Notes: a model not told the origin generated them from the sequence alone. DNA of 64,000 nucleotides from Hymenobacter properus (GCF_015694735.1 NZ_JADQDP010000002.1:124001-188000); one strand, 5' to 3'; positions 1-8,320 are shown, counted from the first letter of the stretch. Numbers and translations: made by a program.

Positions 1-541
1 GCAGCTGCTCCTCCAGGCCTTCGAGCGGCAGGCGGCCGACGGGGCCGCCGGTGCTGGCCGCGTCCCAGGAGTAAGTCTTGCCGAACAGCGTGAAGTGGTT
101 GATTTCGGCGAAATCATGGTCCTCGGTGGCCATCCAGTACACCGGCACGAAATCGTACTGCGGGTACTGCGCCTTTAACTCCCGGCTCAGCTTGACGGCC
201 GACACGATTTTGTAAATGAAGTACAGCGGCCCCGTGAGCAGGTTGAGCTGGTGCCCGGTGGTCACGGTGAAGGTGGTTTTCTGGGCCAGCAGCTCGATGT
301 TGGCGGCGGTGGCGGCCGGGGCTGCGCCGCCGTATTGCTGCTGTAGTGCTGCTACCAGCCGCTGCCGGGCCTCGGGTGTGTAACTGGCCTGCTTTTCCTC
401 TATTTGCGCCGCAAAATTTTCCAGCGACGGAAAGCGGTTGTAAAAAGGCGCTAAGGCGGGTTTCTGGGCCAGGTAATCGGTGAGCAGGCCGGAGAAAGCG
501 CCGGTTTCGGCGTAGGGCAGGGTGGTACAGCGAGTGGGCAT
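1..541 (-). CDS. bshC: Bacillithiol biosynthesis cysteine-adding enzyme BshC (N-terminal part)
   Basis: BshC is the putative cysteine ligase for the last step of bacillithiol synthesis (GlcN-malate plus Cys). The ATG at 541 opens a frame running off the left window edge, so only about 180 N-terminal residues of an enzyme usually near 530 are present. The reading MPTRCTTLPYAETGAFSGLL, then TTGHQLNLLTGPLYFIYK and FVPVYWMATEDHDFAEIN, is typical of the family: the GHQ segment and the ATEDHDF segment are hallmarks of its nucleotidyltransferase-like core. A bacilliredoxin-like gene (ytxJ) at 13578 in the same window supports a bacillithiol-using cell. On the minus strand it follows rimO, with a GC-rich inverted repeat in between. 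A weak -7-like sequence (GACTTTTG, minus strand, 590-597) lies 48 bases upstream of the start. Confidence 0.9.
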   Translation of the reverse strand, partial: MPTRCTTLPYAETGAFSGLLTDYLAQKPALAPFYNRFPSLENFAAQIEEKQASYTPEARQRLVAALQQQYGGAAPAATAANIELLAQKTTFTVTTGHQLNLLTGPLYFIYKIVSAVKLSRELKAQYPQYDFVPVYWMATEDHDFAEINHFTLFGKTYSWDAASTGGPVGRLPLEGLEEQL

Positions 542-554
542 AGGGGTAATACGA

Positions 555-617
555 GCGGGGCCGGGTTCGGTGCGAACCCTTGCCAGTAGCAAAAGTCCGC
601 ACTAAACCCGGCCCCGC
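555..617. repeat. GC-rich inverted repeat between rimO and bshC
   Basis: The arms GCGGGGCCGGGT (555-566) and its exact complement (606-617) flank a 39-base loop. The hairpin lies between the end of rimO and the start of bshC, both on the minus strand. It has no clear U-run, so termination is possible but not shown. Confidence 0.5.
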
Positions 618-661
618 CGGAAAAGTTGCTTTCAGCCTTGAAAACGGCTAGCTGCCCACGA

Positions 662-1975
662 TTATACCAAGTGCCCGTACAGGTCGAAATCCGACGCCGA
701 GTCAATTTTCACATTCGCGAAGTCGCCCAGGCGCACGAAGGTGTTTTTCTCCACTGGCACCAGCACTTCGTTGTCTACTTCGGGCGAGTCAAACTCGGTA
801 CGGCCCACGAAGTGGCCGCTTTCCTTGCGGTCGAACAGCACCTTGTAGGTCTGGCCTACGCGGGCTTCGTTCAGCTCCATCGAGATGCCCTGCTGCAGCT
901 CCATGATGGCATCGGCACGCTCCTGTTTCACTTCGGCCGGCACATCGTCCACCAGCGTGTGCGAATGGGTGTTTTCCTCGTGCGAGTAGGTGAAGATGCC
1001 CAGGCGCTCGAAGCGCGTCTGCTCCACGAAGTCATACATTTCCTGGAAGTCCTGCTCCGTCTCGCCGGGGTGGCCGCTGATGAGCGTGGTGCGCAGCGCA
1101 ATGCCCGGCACGCGCTGCCGGATGGTGTCCACCAGCTCGATGGTGCGGCGCTTGGTGATGCCGCGGCGCATGGTTTTCAGCATGTTGTCGGAGCCGTGCT
1201 GCAGGGGCATGTCGAGGTACTTGCAGATGTTCTCACGCTCGGCCATCACGTCCAGCGCATCCAGCGGGAACTGCGAGGGGTAGGCGTACTGCAGGCGAAT
1301 CCAGTCAATGCCGTTCACATCGGACAGGTTGCGGAGCAGGTCGGCCAGCTTGCGCTCGCCGTAGTGCTGCAGGCCATAGTAGGTCAGGTCCTGGGCAATG
1401 AGAATCAGCTCCTTGGTGCCCATGCCGGCCAGGCGCTTGGCCTCTTTCACCAGGTCTTCGATGGGCCGGTCCACGTGCTTGCCGCGCATCAGCGGGATGG
1501 CGCAGAACGAGCAGGGGCGGTTGCAGCCCTCAGCAATTTTGAAGTAGGCGTAGTGGCGCGGCGTGGTAATCAGGCGCTCGCCCACCAGCTCGTGCTTGTA
1601 GTCGGCGTTCAGCGTCTTCAGCATCTGGGGCAGCTCCAGGGTGCCGAAATAGGCATCCACCTGCGGGATTTCCACTTCCAGCTCGTCCTTGTAGCGCTGC
1701 GAGAGGCAGCCCGTCACGTACAGCTTTTCGAGGCGGCCGGCTTCTTTCTCATCCGCGTAGCGCAGAATGGTGTCGATGCTTTCCTGCTTGGCGTTGTCGA
1801 TGAAGCCGCAGGTGTTGATAATAACGATGTTGGCGTCCGATTTCTCGGCCTCGTGCGTCACGTCGAACTTATTGGCCTGCAGCTGGCCCATCAGGACTTC
1901 CGAGTCCACGACGTTTTTCGAGCAGCCGAGGGTGATGACGTTTACCTTATTCTGGGTCTGATTTCTAACTTTCAC
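662..1975 (-). CDS. rimO: Ribosomal protein S12 methylthiotransferase RimO
   Basis: RimO is a radical-SAM enzyme that adds a methylthio group to the conserved Asp of ribosomal protein S12. The 437-residue product has the family's usual length. It opens VNVITLGCSKNVVDSEVLMG, giving the N-terminal UPF0004 domain with its cluster cysteines (GCSKN near residue 18, NTCGF near 56). The radical-SAM CxxxC-xxC motif reads CNRPCSFC near residue 150, and a TRAM domain closes the protein. GCSKN together with ITLGCSKN favours RimO over MiaB. The start is a GTG at 1975 (VKVRNQTQNK); no in-frame ATG lies before the first catalytic Cys. It is transcribed alone or ahead of bshC; the acyltransferase upstream ends 129 bases away. 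Confidence 0.95.
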   Translation of the reverse strand: MKVRNQTQNKVNVITLGCSKNVVDSEVLMGQLQANKFDVTHEAEKSDANIVIINTCGFIDNAKQESIDTILRYADEKEAGRLEKLYVTGCLSQRYKDELEVEIPQVDAYFGTLELPQMLKTLNADYKHELVGERLITTPRHYAYFKIAEGCNRPCSFCAIPLMRGKHVDRPIEDLVKEAKRLAGMGTKELILIAQDLTYYGLQHYGERKLADLLRNLSDVNGIDWIRLQYAYPSQFPLDALDVMAERENICKYLDMPLQHGSDNMLKTMRRGITKRRTIELVDTIRQRVPGIALRTTLISGHPGETEQDFQEMYDFVEQTRFERLGIFTYSHEENTHSHTLVDDVPAEVKQERADAIMELQQGISMELNEARVGQTYKVLFDRKESGHFVGRTEFDSPEVDNEVLVPVEKNTFVRLGDFANVKIDSASDFDLYGHLV

Positions 1976-2104
1976 TTATCGCTGATTTAAACTGACTAAC
2001 CGGGATTTTTCTGAAGTAGTTCTTGGCGCACGGGCACCAGCGGCTTCAGAAAAAAGGGCCACAAGCGCGAATAGGATAGATTGCTTGCCGGCCGAACCCC
2101 AAAA

Positions 2105-3259
2105 TTACGACGTAGCCAGTCCCCGGCCACCAGTAAGCACCCTATAAATGCGTGGTGCCACCGCACGAAGCAGTGCGCCAAAGGCCACACTCACAACCAC
2201 TACCAGGAGGGGTAGGGCGAGGTAAGTGAGCAAATGGATGTGCGGAACGGCCCGCCCGTAGCGCAACGCCAGCTCGGTGGCATAGTTCACCAGCGGCACG
2301 TGCAGCACATAAATCATAAATGAAAAGCCCGTCAGCCACCGAAACCAGCCGCGGACCATGCACCAGCGCACCAGCCCGTTCAGCCCGAACCAAGCCACCA
2401 GCATGCCGCTCACTTCGCCCACTTTGTGCAGCGCCAGCATGCCCAGCGCCAGCGGCGTAGAAAACGGTGGCCCCGCGTGAAACGCCAGCCAGGTTTTGAG
2501 CAGGCACACGCCCAGCCACAGCCCCGCCAGCAGCCCTGGCCGTACCCAGCTGGGCGGCGTCAGCACGTCTTGGCCTCGTAGCGCCAGCCACACGCCCAGT
2601 CCAAAATACAATAGCCCTGCACTTTCCAGAAAAGGCAGGTCTATCATGAAAAACCATAGCAGCCCCACTACGCTAAAGTATATAACCGGCCGGCGCAAAA
2701 CCGCCACGCGCAGCCACGGATACACCAGATTCAGCACCAACAGGCTGCGCAAAAACCACAACTGAAAAGGCGCCGGCACCACCAGCCAACGCTGCACCAA
2801 CTCGCCCGCCGAGTACTGGCTGAGCAGCTGCCGCGGCCAGAATGGGCTGATTTCGGCGTCAATTATAGCTTGCTTGGTGATGGGAAATTGCTCCAGCGCC
2901 CAAAGCGCGGCCAGCCACAGCCCGCTCCAGAGCAGGTAGGGGAGTCCCAGCGTGCGCAGGCGCCGCCGCACCCGCTGTCCGTGCGGCTCGGCGCCGTCGC
3001 GCCAGGCAAAGAGGTAGCCCGAAATGGCAAACAGAATGGGGATGCGGAAGCGCAGCAGCCCGTTGGCCAGCAAATATTGCAGCCAGGTGCCCGGCCCCAG
3101 CGGCTCCTGCACCGGCGTGAAGGGCTGCAGGTAGCGCGGGTGCAGGTTGTAGGCGTGCACGTACACCAGCAGCACCATGGCCATCAGCGACCAAAACCGC
3201 AGCTTCTGGCTGAGAAAAGAATCTAAAGCAGTGGGGGCGGGCGGTACAGGTGCAGACAT
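2105..3259 (-). CDS. Acyltransferase 3 (OafA/YrhL-type) membrane protein
   Basis: This is a polytopic inner-membrane protein of about 384 residues with roughly ten hydrophobic segments, in the acyltransferase-3 fold used to O-acetylate surface glycans or other exported molecules. Visible family features are the first segment FWSLMAMVLLVYVHAYNLHP, with its His near residue 35, and the later SYLFAWRDGAEPHGQRVRRR, with the Arg-rich cytoplasmic loop typical of the family. The C-terminal half is a series of Leu/Val/Trp-rich helices ending in an LLRAVAPRIYRVL tail. The substrate cannot be read from sequence. The start is the ATG at 3259 (MSAPVPPAPTALDSF), because upstream in-frame codons encode no membrane or domain sequence. 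It lies between pheS and rimO on the same strand. Confidence 0.75.
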   Translation of the reverse strand: MSAPVPPAPTALDSFLSQKLRFWSLMAMVLLVYVHAYNLHPRYLQPFTPVQEPLGPGTWLQYLLANGLLRFRIPILFAISGYLFAWRDGAEPHGQRVRRRLRTLGLPYLLWSGLWLAALWALEQFPITKQAIIDAEISPFWPRQLLSQYSAGELVQRWLVVPAPFQLWFLRSLLVLNLVYPWLRVAVLRRPVIYFSVVGLLWFFMIDLPFLESAGLLYFGLGVWLALRGQDVLTPPSWVRPGLLAGLWLGVCLLKTWLAFHAGPPFSTPLALGMLALHKVGEVSGMLVAWFGLNGLVRWCMVRGWFRWLTGFSFMIYVLHVPLVNYATELALRYGRAVPHIHLLTYLALPLLVVVVSVAFGALLRAVAPRIYRVLTGGRGLATS

Positions 3260-3348
3260 GGCCGTAAGGATGCGAAAAAGCGGGAAACAGTTGGCTGGCC
3301 AACCATCTCCCGCTTTTCGCAAGTTTATGCAAATGAGGTCAGAGCACC

Positions 3349-4440
3349 CTACAGCGCCTCGAATTGCCGTAGGAAGCGCATGTCGTTTTCCGTGAACAAG
3401 CGCAGGTCCTTAATCTGGTATTTGAGCATGGCAATGCGCTCGATGCCCATGCCCCAGGCATAGCCGGAGTATTTCTCGGGGTCGATGCCGGCGTTTTCGA
3501 GCACGGCGGGGTCCACCATGCCGCAGCCGCCAATTTCAACCCAGCCCGAGTACTTGCAGATGTTGCAGCCCTTGCCTTTGCAAATGAGGCAGGTGATGTC
3601 GATTTCGGCGCTGGGCTCGGTGAAAGGGAAGAAGCTAGGGCGGAAGCGGATGTTGATATCCTGCCCGAACAGCTCCTGCACGAAGTAATACACCGTCTGC
3701 TTGAGGTCGGCGAAGCTCACGCCCTCGTCAATGAAAATGCCCTCCACCTGGTGGAACATCATGTGGGCGCGGGCCGAAATGGCCTCGTTGCGGAACACGC
3801 GACCCGGCATCACGCGGCGAATGGGCAGCGGCTCAGTTTCCATCACGCGCACCTGCACGGTGCTGGTGTGGGTGCGGAGCAGGTGCGGCAAATTGGGCGC
3901 GCCGGTTGCCGCCTCACCGGTTGCGCCGGTGTCGGCTGCACCGGCCGCGTTCGACACCGAGGCCACGAAGAACGTGTCCTGCATGTCGCGCGCCGGGTGG
4001 TTTTCGGGGAAGTTGAGGGCGGTGAAATTGTGCCAGTCGTCCTCAATTTCGGGACCTTCGGCCACGGCGAAACCGATGCGGGCGAACACGCGCAGCATCT
4101 CCTCGCGCACCAGGCTCAGCGGGTGACGGGTGCCCAGGGCATTGGGCACGATAGGAAGGGTATAGTCGAAGTCGGGGTTGGCGGGGGCGTTGTCGGCGGC
4201 CGCTTCGGCGGCCTGCTGGGCCTCGTCGAAACGGGCCTGGGCCTGCTGCTTCAGGGCGTTGAGCTGCTGGCCCACGGCACGTTTCTCTTCGTTGGGCACG
4301 GTCTTCAGCTGGTCGAACAAATCGGCCAGCCGGCCCTTGCGGCCGAGGTAACTGATGCGGAAAGCATCGAGGGCGGCGGGATTATTCAGTTCGGCCGTCG
4401 TAATTTCGGCCGTAAGAGCGGCAATGGATTCCTGCATCAT
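3349..4440 (-). CDS. pheS: Phenylalanine--tRNA ligase alpha subunit
   Basis: PheS is the catalytic subunit of the (alpha-beta)2 enzyme that charges tRNA-Phe. The N-terminal coiled coil (MQESIAALTAEI to about residue 85) precedes the class II core, with motif 2 around GRVFRNEAISARAHMMFHQ and motif 3 at GYAWGMGIERIAMLKY. Two features stand out. First, an Ala/Gly/Thr-rich stretch of about 25 residues (about 156-182) sits between DTFF and LLRTHTS, where many PheS proteins have only a few residues. Second, a CLICKGKGCNICKYSGW segment carries four cysteines in two CxxC-like pairs, suggesting a bound zinc. Two ATG codons overlap the start (4440 and 4437). pheT is not in the window. An exact TAACTTTG box ends six bases upstream. 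Confidence 0.95.
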   Translation of the reverse strand: MMQESIAALTAEITTAELNNPAALDAFRISYLGRKGRLADLFDQLKTVPNEEKRAVGQQLNALKQQAQARFDEAQQAAEAAADNAPANPDFDYTLPIVPNALGTRHPLSLVREEMLRVFARIGFAVAEGPEIEDDWHNFTALNFPENHPARDMQDTFFVASVSNAAGAADTGATGEAATGAPNLPHLLRTHTSTVQVRVMETEPLPIRRVMPGRVFRNEAISARAHMMFHQVEGIFIDEGVSFADLKQTVYYFVQELFGQDINIRFRPSFFPFTEPSAEIDITCLICKGKGCNICKYSGWVEIGGCGMVDPAVLENAGIDPEKYSGYAWGMGIERIAMLKYQIKDLRLFTENDMRFLRQFEAL

Positions 4441-4446
4441 AGGCCG

Positions 4447-4454
4447 CAAAGTTA
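4447..4454 (-). promoter_or_regulatory. Bacteroidota -7 box (TAACTTTG) for pheS
   Basis: This exact TAnnTTTG match on the minus strand is separated from the pheS ATG by only six bases. Transcription would be expected to start at or beside the start codon, giving a leaderless or near-leaderless mRNA. No clear -33 TTTG was seen. Confidence 0.6.
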
Positions 4455-4539
4455 CGGCAAGGGCCCGGCCCTCGCCGAACGATTCACGAACACATTCAGT
4501 TACCGCAATTCCTGATTCACCTTCTCTAAAACTTTTACC

Positions 4540-5181
4540 ATGAAACGTGCGCTATTTTTCTTGCTTATCCTCGGAGGCGTAGCAACTTCCGCCTCGGCCC
4601 AGAGCGGCTGGGACACCGGCGGCTGGGATACGCCCAAAAAAGCCCCCGCCAAGAAAACCACTCCTAAAACCAACGCAGCCGCCACCAGCACCAAGGCCAC
4701 GGCCAGCGGCGGCGCCACGCCCGAAGCTCCTGCCCCCGAAGCTGCTCCCGCTCCGGAAGCTGCCGCTGCAACTCCTGCCGCCGATAAAGGCTTTGGTGGC
4801 GGCGCAGCCACGCCCAGCAGCGCCAGCATTGGCCAGGGCATCTCGGTAGCGCCCGGCGCCCCGGTGATGATGCGCGGCGGCCGCCACGTGATGGAAGACG
4901 ACGCCATTGCCGCCCGTGAGCGCCGCCTCAACCGCAAGCCGCGCCGCGAAAAGCCCTGGCCGCCCCGCCCGGTAGACACCACCCCGGCCGCTGCGCCTGC
5001 CCCGGCTGCGGCCGCTGCTCCCGCTACGCCCGAGCCCGCTCCGGCTCCTGCTACGGAGGCCACCGCCGGCACGGCTGCCACCGCTGCAAAAGGCGGTGCT
5101 GCCGATAAAGCCAAGGCCCCTGCAAAAGCGCCCGTGAAAGCGGCTCCCAAGAAAAAAGCGCCCGAACCCCTCGGCTGGTAA
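4540..5181 (+). CDS. Secreted Ala/Pro/Lys-rich protein, APGxP family member 1
   Basis: No known domain is recognised. The 213-residue product starts with a clear signal peptide (MKRALFFLLILGGVATSASA, cleavage before QSGWD) and a doubled GWDTGGWDT motif. The rest is low-complexity Ala, Pro, Lys and Thr. One ordered-looking segment near residues 100-120 reads GQGISVAPGAPVMMRGGRH; its APGxPV core recurs in the next two genes and in degenerate form in the fourth. A second basic patch (RERRLNRKPRREKPWPPRP) follows. Composition suggests a disordered periplasmic or surface protein. The ATG at 4540 is chosen because it begins the signal peptide. It diverges from pheS, with 99 bases between the starts. 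The opposite strand is also open for much of this length, a usual artefact of high GC. Confidence 0.75.
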   Translation: MKRALFFLLILGGVATSASAQSGWDTGGWDTPKKAPAKKTTPKTNAAATSTKATASGGATPEAPAPEAAPAPEAAAATPAADKGFGGGAATPSSASIGQGISVAPGAPVMMRGGRHVMEDDAIAARERRLNRKPRREKPWPPRPVDTTPAAAPAPAAAAAPATPEPAPAPATEATAGTAATAAKGGAADKAKAPAKAPVKAAPKKKAPEPLGW

Positions 5182-5432
5182 GCAAGCCAAGCTCCCGGCT
5201 TATATCTACTTCGGCCCGGTTGCTTCACCTGATGGGTGGGGCGGCCGGGCCGTTTGGCGTTGTAGCGGTTGCGCTAAGAGGCAGATGGGCACCAAAACTT
5301 TGGCCCCCGCGCATACCGGGCCACGGGGTTTCGCGTATGCCCAACGCCGCCGTAGCAACCGGAAGCCGCCTGTTTCTTAGGCCTGCTGCAGGGCACTTAG
5401 TCACTTTTCTTTCACTTCTCACCACCCCGCTT

Positions 5433-5801
5433 ATGCTTCGCTCCCTGCTTTCCGCCCTGCTCGCGCTTGCCTTCGTTGTTGAAGCGGCGGCCCAGTCGGC
5501 CCCCGCTACCAAAACCACCAAGGCCAAAACCACTCGCACTACGGCCACCCGCAACACCTCCATGAAGCCGGCTACCGGCTCCGCATCGGCGACTGGTAAG
5601 GCCAGCTCTGAGGGGCGCAACGCCATTGGCCCCGGCGGCAACGGCGCCGTGGGCTCTACCGAAAGTGCCGACGGCAAAGGCCAGAACGTGTACGCCGCCC
5701 CTGGCATGCCCGTGAACGTGGACAACCCCAAGACGGTGCAGGGCTACAACGGGCCTGCGCCCGCCCGCACCAAAAGCCGCACCACGCTCACGCCGCGATA
5801 A
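5433..5801 (+). CDS. Small secreted basic protein, APGxP family member 2
   Basis: This 122-residue protein has no recognised domain. A signal peptide (MLRSLLSALLALAFVVEAAA, then QSAPA) is followed by a Thr/Lys/Arg-rich low-complexity stretch, a Gly-rich stretch, and the shared motif GQNVYAAPGMPVNVDNP near residues 85-100. The signal peptide strongly resembles that of the gene at 5970 (MLRSFLTLALSMFLLAEASAQ), so the two are probably paralogues. The frame is open further upstream to 5220, but the ATG at 5433 begins the signal peptide and the upstream residues look like translated non-coding sequence. The function is unknown. A terminator-like hairpin follows. Confidence 0.75.
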   Translation: MLRSLLSALLALAFVVEAAAQSAPATKTTKAKTTRTTATRNTSMKPATGSASATGKASSEGRNAIGPGGNGAVGSTESADGKGQNVYAAPGMPVNVDNPKTVQGYNGPAPARTKSRTTLTPR

Positions 5802-5826
5802 AACCGCGGCGTTGGTCGGGACAATG

Positions 5827-5866
5827 GCCCGGATGGTCTGCGTTTGCGGGCCGGCCGGGCTTTTTT
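5827..5866 (+). terminator. Terminator-like hairpin after the second APGxP gene
   Basis: A GCCCGG arm and a CCGGGC arm are followed directly by six T residues. The loop is long (22 bases) with an inner GGCCGGCC, so the fold is not certain. Confidence 0.45.
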
Positions 5867-5969
5867 GCTGGTCGGAAATCAGCAGTTGAAAAAGTTGGCA
5901 CGCCTTTGGAATATGTCCTCTCAGCTACGGTAATCAACTTTTCAACTCCACATTCTTTTCATTTCAGCC

Positions 5970-6377
5970 ATGCTTCGTTCCTTCCTCACCCTCGCCCTGT
6001 CGATGTTCCTGCTGGCTGAAGCTAGCGCCCAAACCGCTCCGGTGAAGGCATCCAAGAAAACCACCAAAGCCGCCAAGGTAGCCGCCCGCCAGGCCAAGAA
6101 GGCTCGCCGCGTGGCCGTGAAATCGGCCCCCGCCGCACCCCTGAACGACGGCTGGCCGCCCATCGAAAACAACACCCAAACGGCCGTGGCTTCTAACGAC
6201 GGCTGGGGCGCCACGGATGTTCTGCCCGCTACCACCTCCCGCGGCGAAATCGACAACCAGAACATTTCGGCCGCTCCCGGCATGCCCGTGCACGTGCGCA
6301 CCAGCAACGGCCTGACCCCCTACAGCGTGCGCCCGGCTCGCAAGCCCGCCGCTACCCAAACCACGCTCGGCAACTAA
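5970..6377 (+). CDS. Small secreted basic protein, APGxP family member 3
   Basis: This 135-residue protein has a signal peptide (MLRSFLTLALSMFLLAEASA before QTAPV), a Lys/Ala-rich segment (KASKKTTKAAKVAARQAKKA), two DGW motifs (LNDGWPPIE, SNDGWGATD) recalling the GWDT motifs of the gene at 4540, and the shared core NQNISAAPGMPVHVRTSNG. It then has LTPYSVRPARK, which matches KLTPYSTRGPRK in the gene at 6545. These cross-matches tie all four neighbouring genes together. No domain is recognised. The start ATG follows an AT-rich stretch without a ribosome binding site. It may be envelope-associated because of the signal peptide, but nothing shows a function. Confidence 0.75.
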   Translation: MLRSFLTLALSMFLLAEASAQTAPVKASKKTTKAAKVAARQAKKARRVAVKSAPAAPLNDGWPPIENNTQTAVASNDGWGATDVLPATTSRGEIDNQNISAAPGMPVHVRTSNGLTPYSVRPARKPAATQTTLGN

Positions 6378-6407
6378 CGGCGGCTGGCTCCGGCCCCTGC
6401 TCCGCTT

Positions 6408-6415
6408 TATTTTTG
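6408..6415 (+). promoter_or_regulatory. Possible -7 box (TATTTTTG) upstream of the gene at 6545
   Basis: This is an exact TAnnTTTG match in the gap after the third APGxP gene. It lies about 130 bases before the next start, which would leave an unusually long leader. A T-rich run makes a chance match possible. Confidence 0.3.
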
Positions 6416-6544
6416 CATCGGCTTCCATTTCATGGCACCATCCGCCCCCGGCAGTTGTGCGTATGAATGGAAGCCGATTCGCTTTGGGCCCGGTGCGGCC
6501 GGGACTTCGAGCAAGCAATTCATTTCATCTTTTTCGTCAGCAAT

Positions 6545-6922
6545 ATGTTCCGCTACCTTTTCGCTTCGCTGCTCCTGCTTGCAGTGGCCGCTACCGATGC
6601 TTCGGCGCAGTCACGCAGCAAAAAACTCACGCCCTACTCCACGCGCGGCCCGCGCAAGGTGAAAACGGCCGTCAAAATCAACCCCCACACCGGCAAACCC
6701 TACGGTGCCGGCGTGCCCGAAGACATCCGCAACGGCTCGATGTACCTGGCGCCCGCCACGCCCATGCGCCGGCAAGTGGGCTACACCAACAACGGCGGCT
6801 ACAACGACAACCGCACCCCGCGCCCCCGCTACGCCAAGCCCGCCAACAGCTCCCTGAGCCGCGACAGCAACCTGCCCACGGCGCCGGCTTCAAAGACCAA
6901 GGTGAAAGCCAAGAAAAAGTAG
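6545..6922 (+). CDS. Small secreted basic protein, APGxP family member 4
   Basis: This 125-residue protein has a signal peptide (MFRYLFASLLLLAVAATDASA, then QSRSKK). The mature part is basic and rich in Pro, Asn and Tyr: KLTPYSTRGPRK resembles the C-terminal motif of the protein at 5970, and NGSMYLAPATPMRRQVG is a degenerate version of the shared APGMPV core. It ends KVKAKKK. The frame opens upstream at 6467, but the ATG at 6545 begins the signal peptide. No domain is recognised. It is the last of the four-gene run and is followed at once by a long perfect palindrome, with an oppositely oriented peptidase gene beyond. Confidence 0.72.
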   Translation: MFRYLFASLLLLAVAATDASAQSRSKKLTPYSTRGPRKVKTAVKINPHTGKPYGAGVPEDIRNGSMYLAPATPMRRQVGYTNNGGYNDNRTPRPRYAKPANSSLSRDSNLPTAPASKTKVKAKKK

Positions 6923-6938
6923 GACAGCACTAGAATAC

Positions 6939-7036
6939 AAGAACGTCATGCTGAGCTTGCCGAAGCATCTCTACCGCAACTGTAAATAATTACTTGCGCG
7001 GTAGAGATGCTTCGGCAAGCTCAGCATGACGTTCTT
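6939..7036. repeat. Long palindrome, family A, copy 1
   Basis: Perfect 39-bp arms (6939-6977 and 6998-7036) surround a 20-base loop. The arm core reads GTCATGCTGAGCTTGCCG followed by AAGCATCTCTACC. It sits between converging genes. The same arm core, with substitutions, occurs in eight other full copies in this window. Confidence 0.9.
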
Positions 7037-7057
7037 CATTTAAGCTGAATACATCTG

Positions 7058-8320
7058 CTACTCGACTTCTACCATCTCGTTCTGCTCCACTGCTTCATAA
7101 TAAAGCGTGCTGCAGTTCTCGGGGCGTAGCACTTCCTGGGCCGCGGCGCGCACGCTGGCCACCGTCACGGCCTGAATGCGGCGGCTTTCCTCGTTCACCA
7201 GGTTGGCGTCGCCCTGCAGCTTGCTGTAGGCCAGGTTGAGGGCGCGGTTCAGCAGGTCGATTTCGCCGAAAACCAGGCTGCTTTCGGCCTGGTTTTTTAC
7301 TTTTTCCAGCTCCTGCGGGTCCACGTCGGCGGTCAGGAATTCGGCCACCACGGCTTCCACGGCGGCATCGGCCTCTTTGAGGTCGACGCCTGCGTTCAGC
7401 TTGCCGCTGATGACGAGCAAGCCAGGGTCGAGCGAACCGGTGAGGGAGGCCGAGATGTTGTTGAACAAAGCTTGCTCTTTCACCAGGCGTTGGTGCAGGC
7501 GGGCCGACTTGCCGTGGCCGAGCATGTCGCTGAGCAGGTCGACGGAGTGGTAGCGGGCGTCGCCACGCGCGGGCATGTGGTAGGCCTTGTAGAGCGCCGA
7601 CAGCGGCACCGGCGCCTGCGTGGTGCGGTGGCGCGCTTCGGTCTGCGCGGGCTCTTGCGGAAGCTGGCGCTGGTAAACTGGTCCGCCCGGAATGGGTCCG
7701 AACCACTTTTCGGCCAGGCGGCGCACCTCGGCCACGCTGGCAGCGCCGGCCACCACCAGAATAGCGTTCTGGGGCGCGTAGTGCTTCTGGAAGAAGCCGC
7801 GCACGTCGTCCATCACCGCGTTTTCGATGTGCGAAATTTCCTTACCGATGGTGTTCCACTGGTAGGGGTGGGTGTGGTAGGCCAGGGGCTTGAGTTGCAG
7901 CCACACATCGCCGTAGGGCTGGTTGAGGTAGCTCTGCTTGAACTCTTCCACCACCACTTTGCGCTGCACTTCCAGCCCGTTTTCCGAGAAAGCCAGGTTC
8001 AGCATCCGGTCGCTTTCCAGCCAGAAGCCGGTTTCGAGGTTGGCCGCGGGCAGCGAGAGGTAATAATTGGTGATGTCGCTGGAGGTGAAGGCGTTGTTTT
8101 CGCCGCCCACGCGCTGCAGGGGCTCGTCGTAGCTCGGGATGTTCACCGAGCCCGAAAACATCAGGTGCTCAAACAAGTGGGCGAAGCCAGTATGGCCGGG
8201 GTCTTCGTCGCGCGAGCCCACGTCGTACATCACATTGAGCACGGCCATGGGCGTGGAAAAATCTTCGTGCACAATGCAGCGCAGGCCGTTGGCGAGGGTG
8301 AATTCCTGGAAATGAATCAT
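7058..8320 (-). CDS. M16 family zinc metallopeptidase (insulinase/PqqL-like)
   Basis: This 420-residue protein has the inverted zinc-binding motif HxxEH as HLFEH at residues 48-52, within GHTGFAHLFEHLMF, followed by the distal Glu region VVVEEFKQSYLNQPYGD near residue 128. A second peptidase M16 C domain follows, with the LSALYKAYHMPARGD segment. The length fits a single-repeat M16 protein that usually dimerises with itself or a partner to form the clamshell. No signal peptide is seen, so the product is probably cytoplasmic. The substrate is unknown; family members degrade small peptides or process precursors. The ATG at 8320 gives MIHFQEFTLANGLRCIVHED, the canonical beginning of the N domain. 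The 271 bases upstream hold a small hairpin (8503-8521) but no gene. Confidence 0.88.
   Translation of the reverse strand: MIHFQEFTLANGLRCIVHEDFSTPMAVLNVMYDVGSRDEDPGHTGFAHLFEHLMFSGSVNIPSYDEPLQRVGGENNAFTSSDITNYYLSLPAANLETGFWLESDRMLNLAFSENGLEVQRKVVVEEFKQSYLNQPYGDVWLQLKPLAYHTHPYQWNTIGKEISHIENAVMDDVRGFFQKHYAPQNAILVVAGAASVAEVRRLAEKWFGPIPGGPVYQRQLPQEPAQTEARHRTTQAPVPLSALYKAYHMPARGDARYHSVDLLSDMLGHGKSARLHQRLVKEQALFNNISASLTGSLDPGLLVISGKLNAGVDLKEADAAVEAVVAEFLTADVDPQELEKVKNQAESSLVFGEIDLLNRALNLAYSKLQGDANLVNEESRRIQAVTVASVRAAAQEVLRPENCSTLYYEAVEQNEMVEVE

Noticed and set aside
626..1990. Long open frames antisense to real genes such as rimO, guaB and gcvP
   Set aside because: They lie exactly opposite genes with strong family signatures, have no motif of their own, and are expected from high GC content.
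6939..7036. Palindromes of family A as ordinary Rho-independent terminators
   Set aside because: The arms are far longer than terminator stems, most lack a T-run, one copy lies between diverging genes and another between the two genes of a two-component pair.
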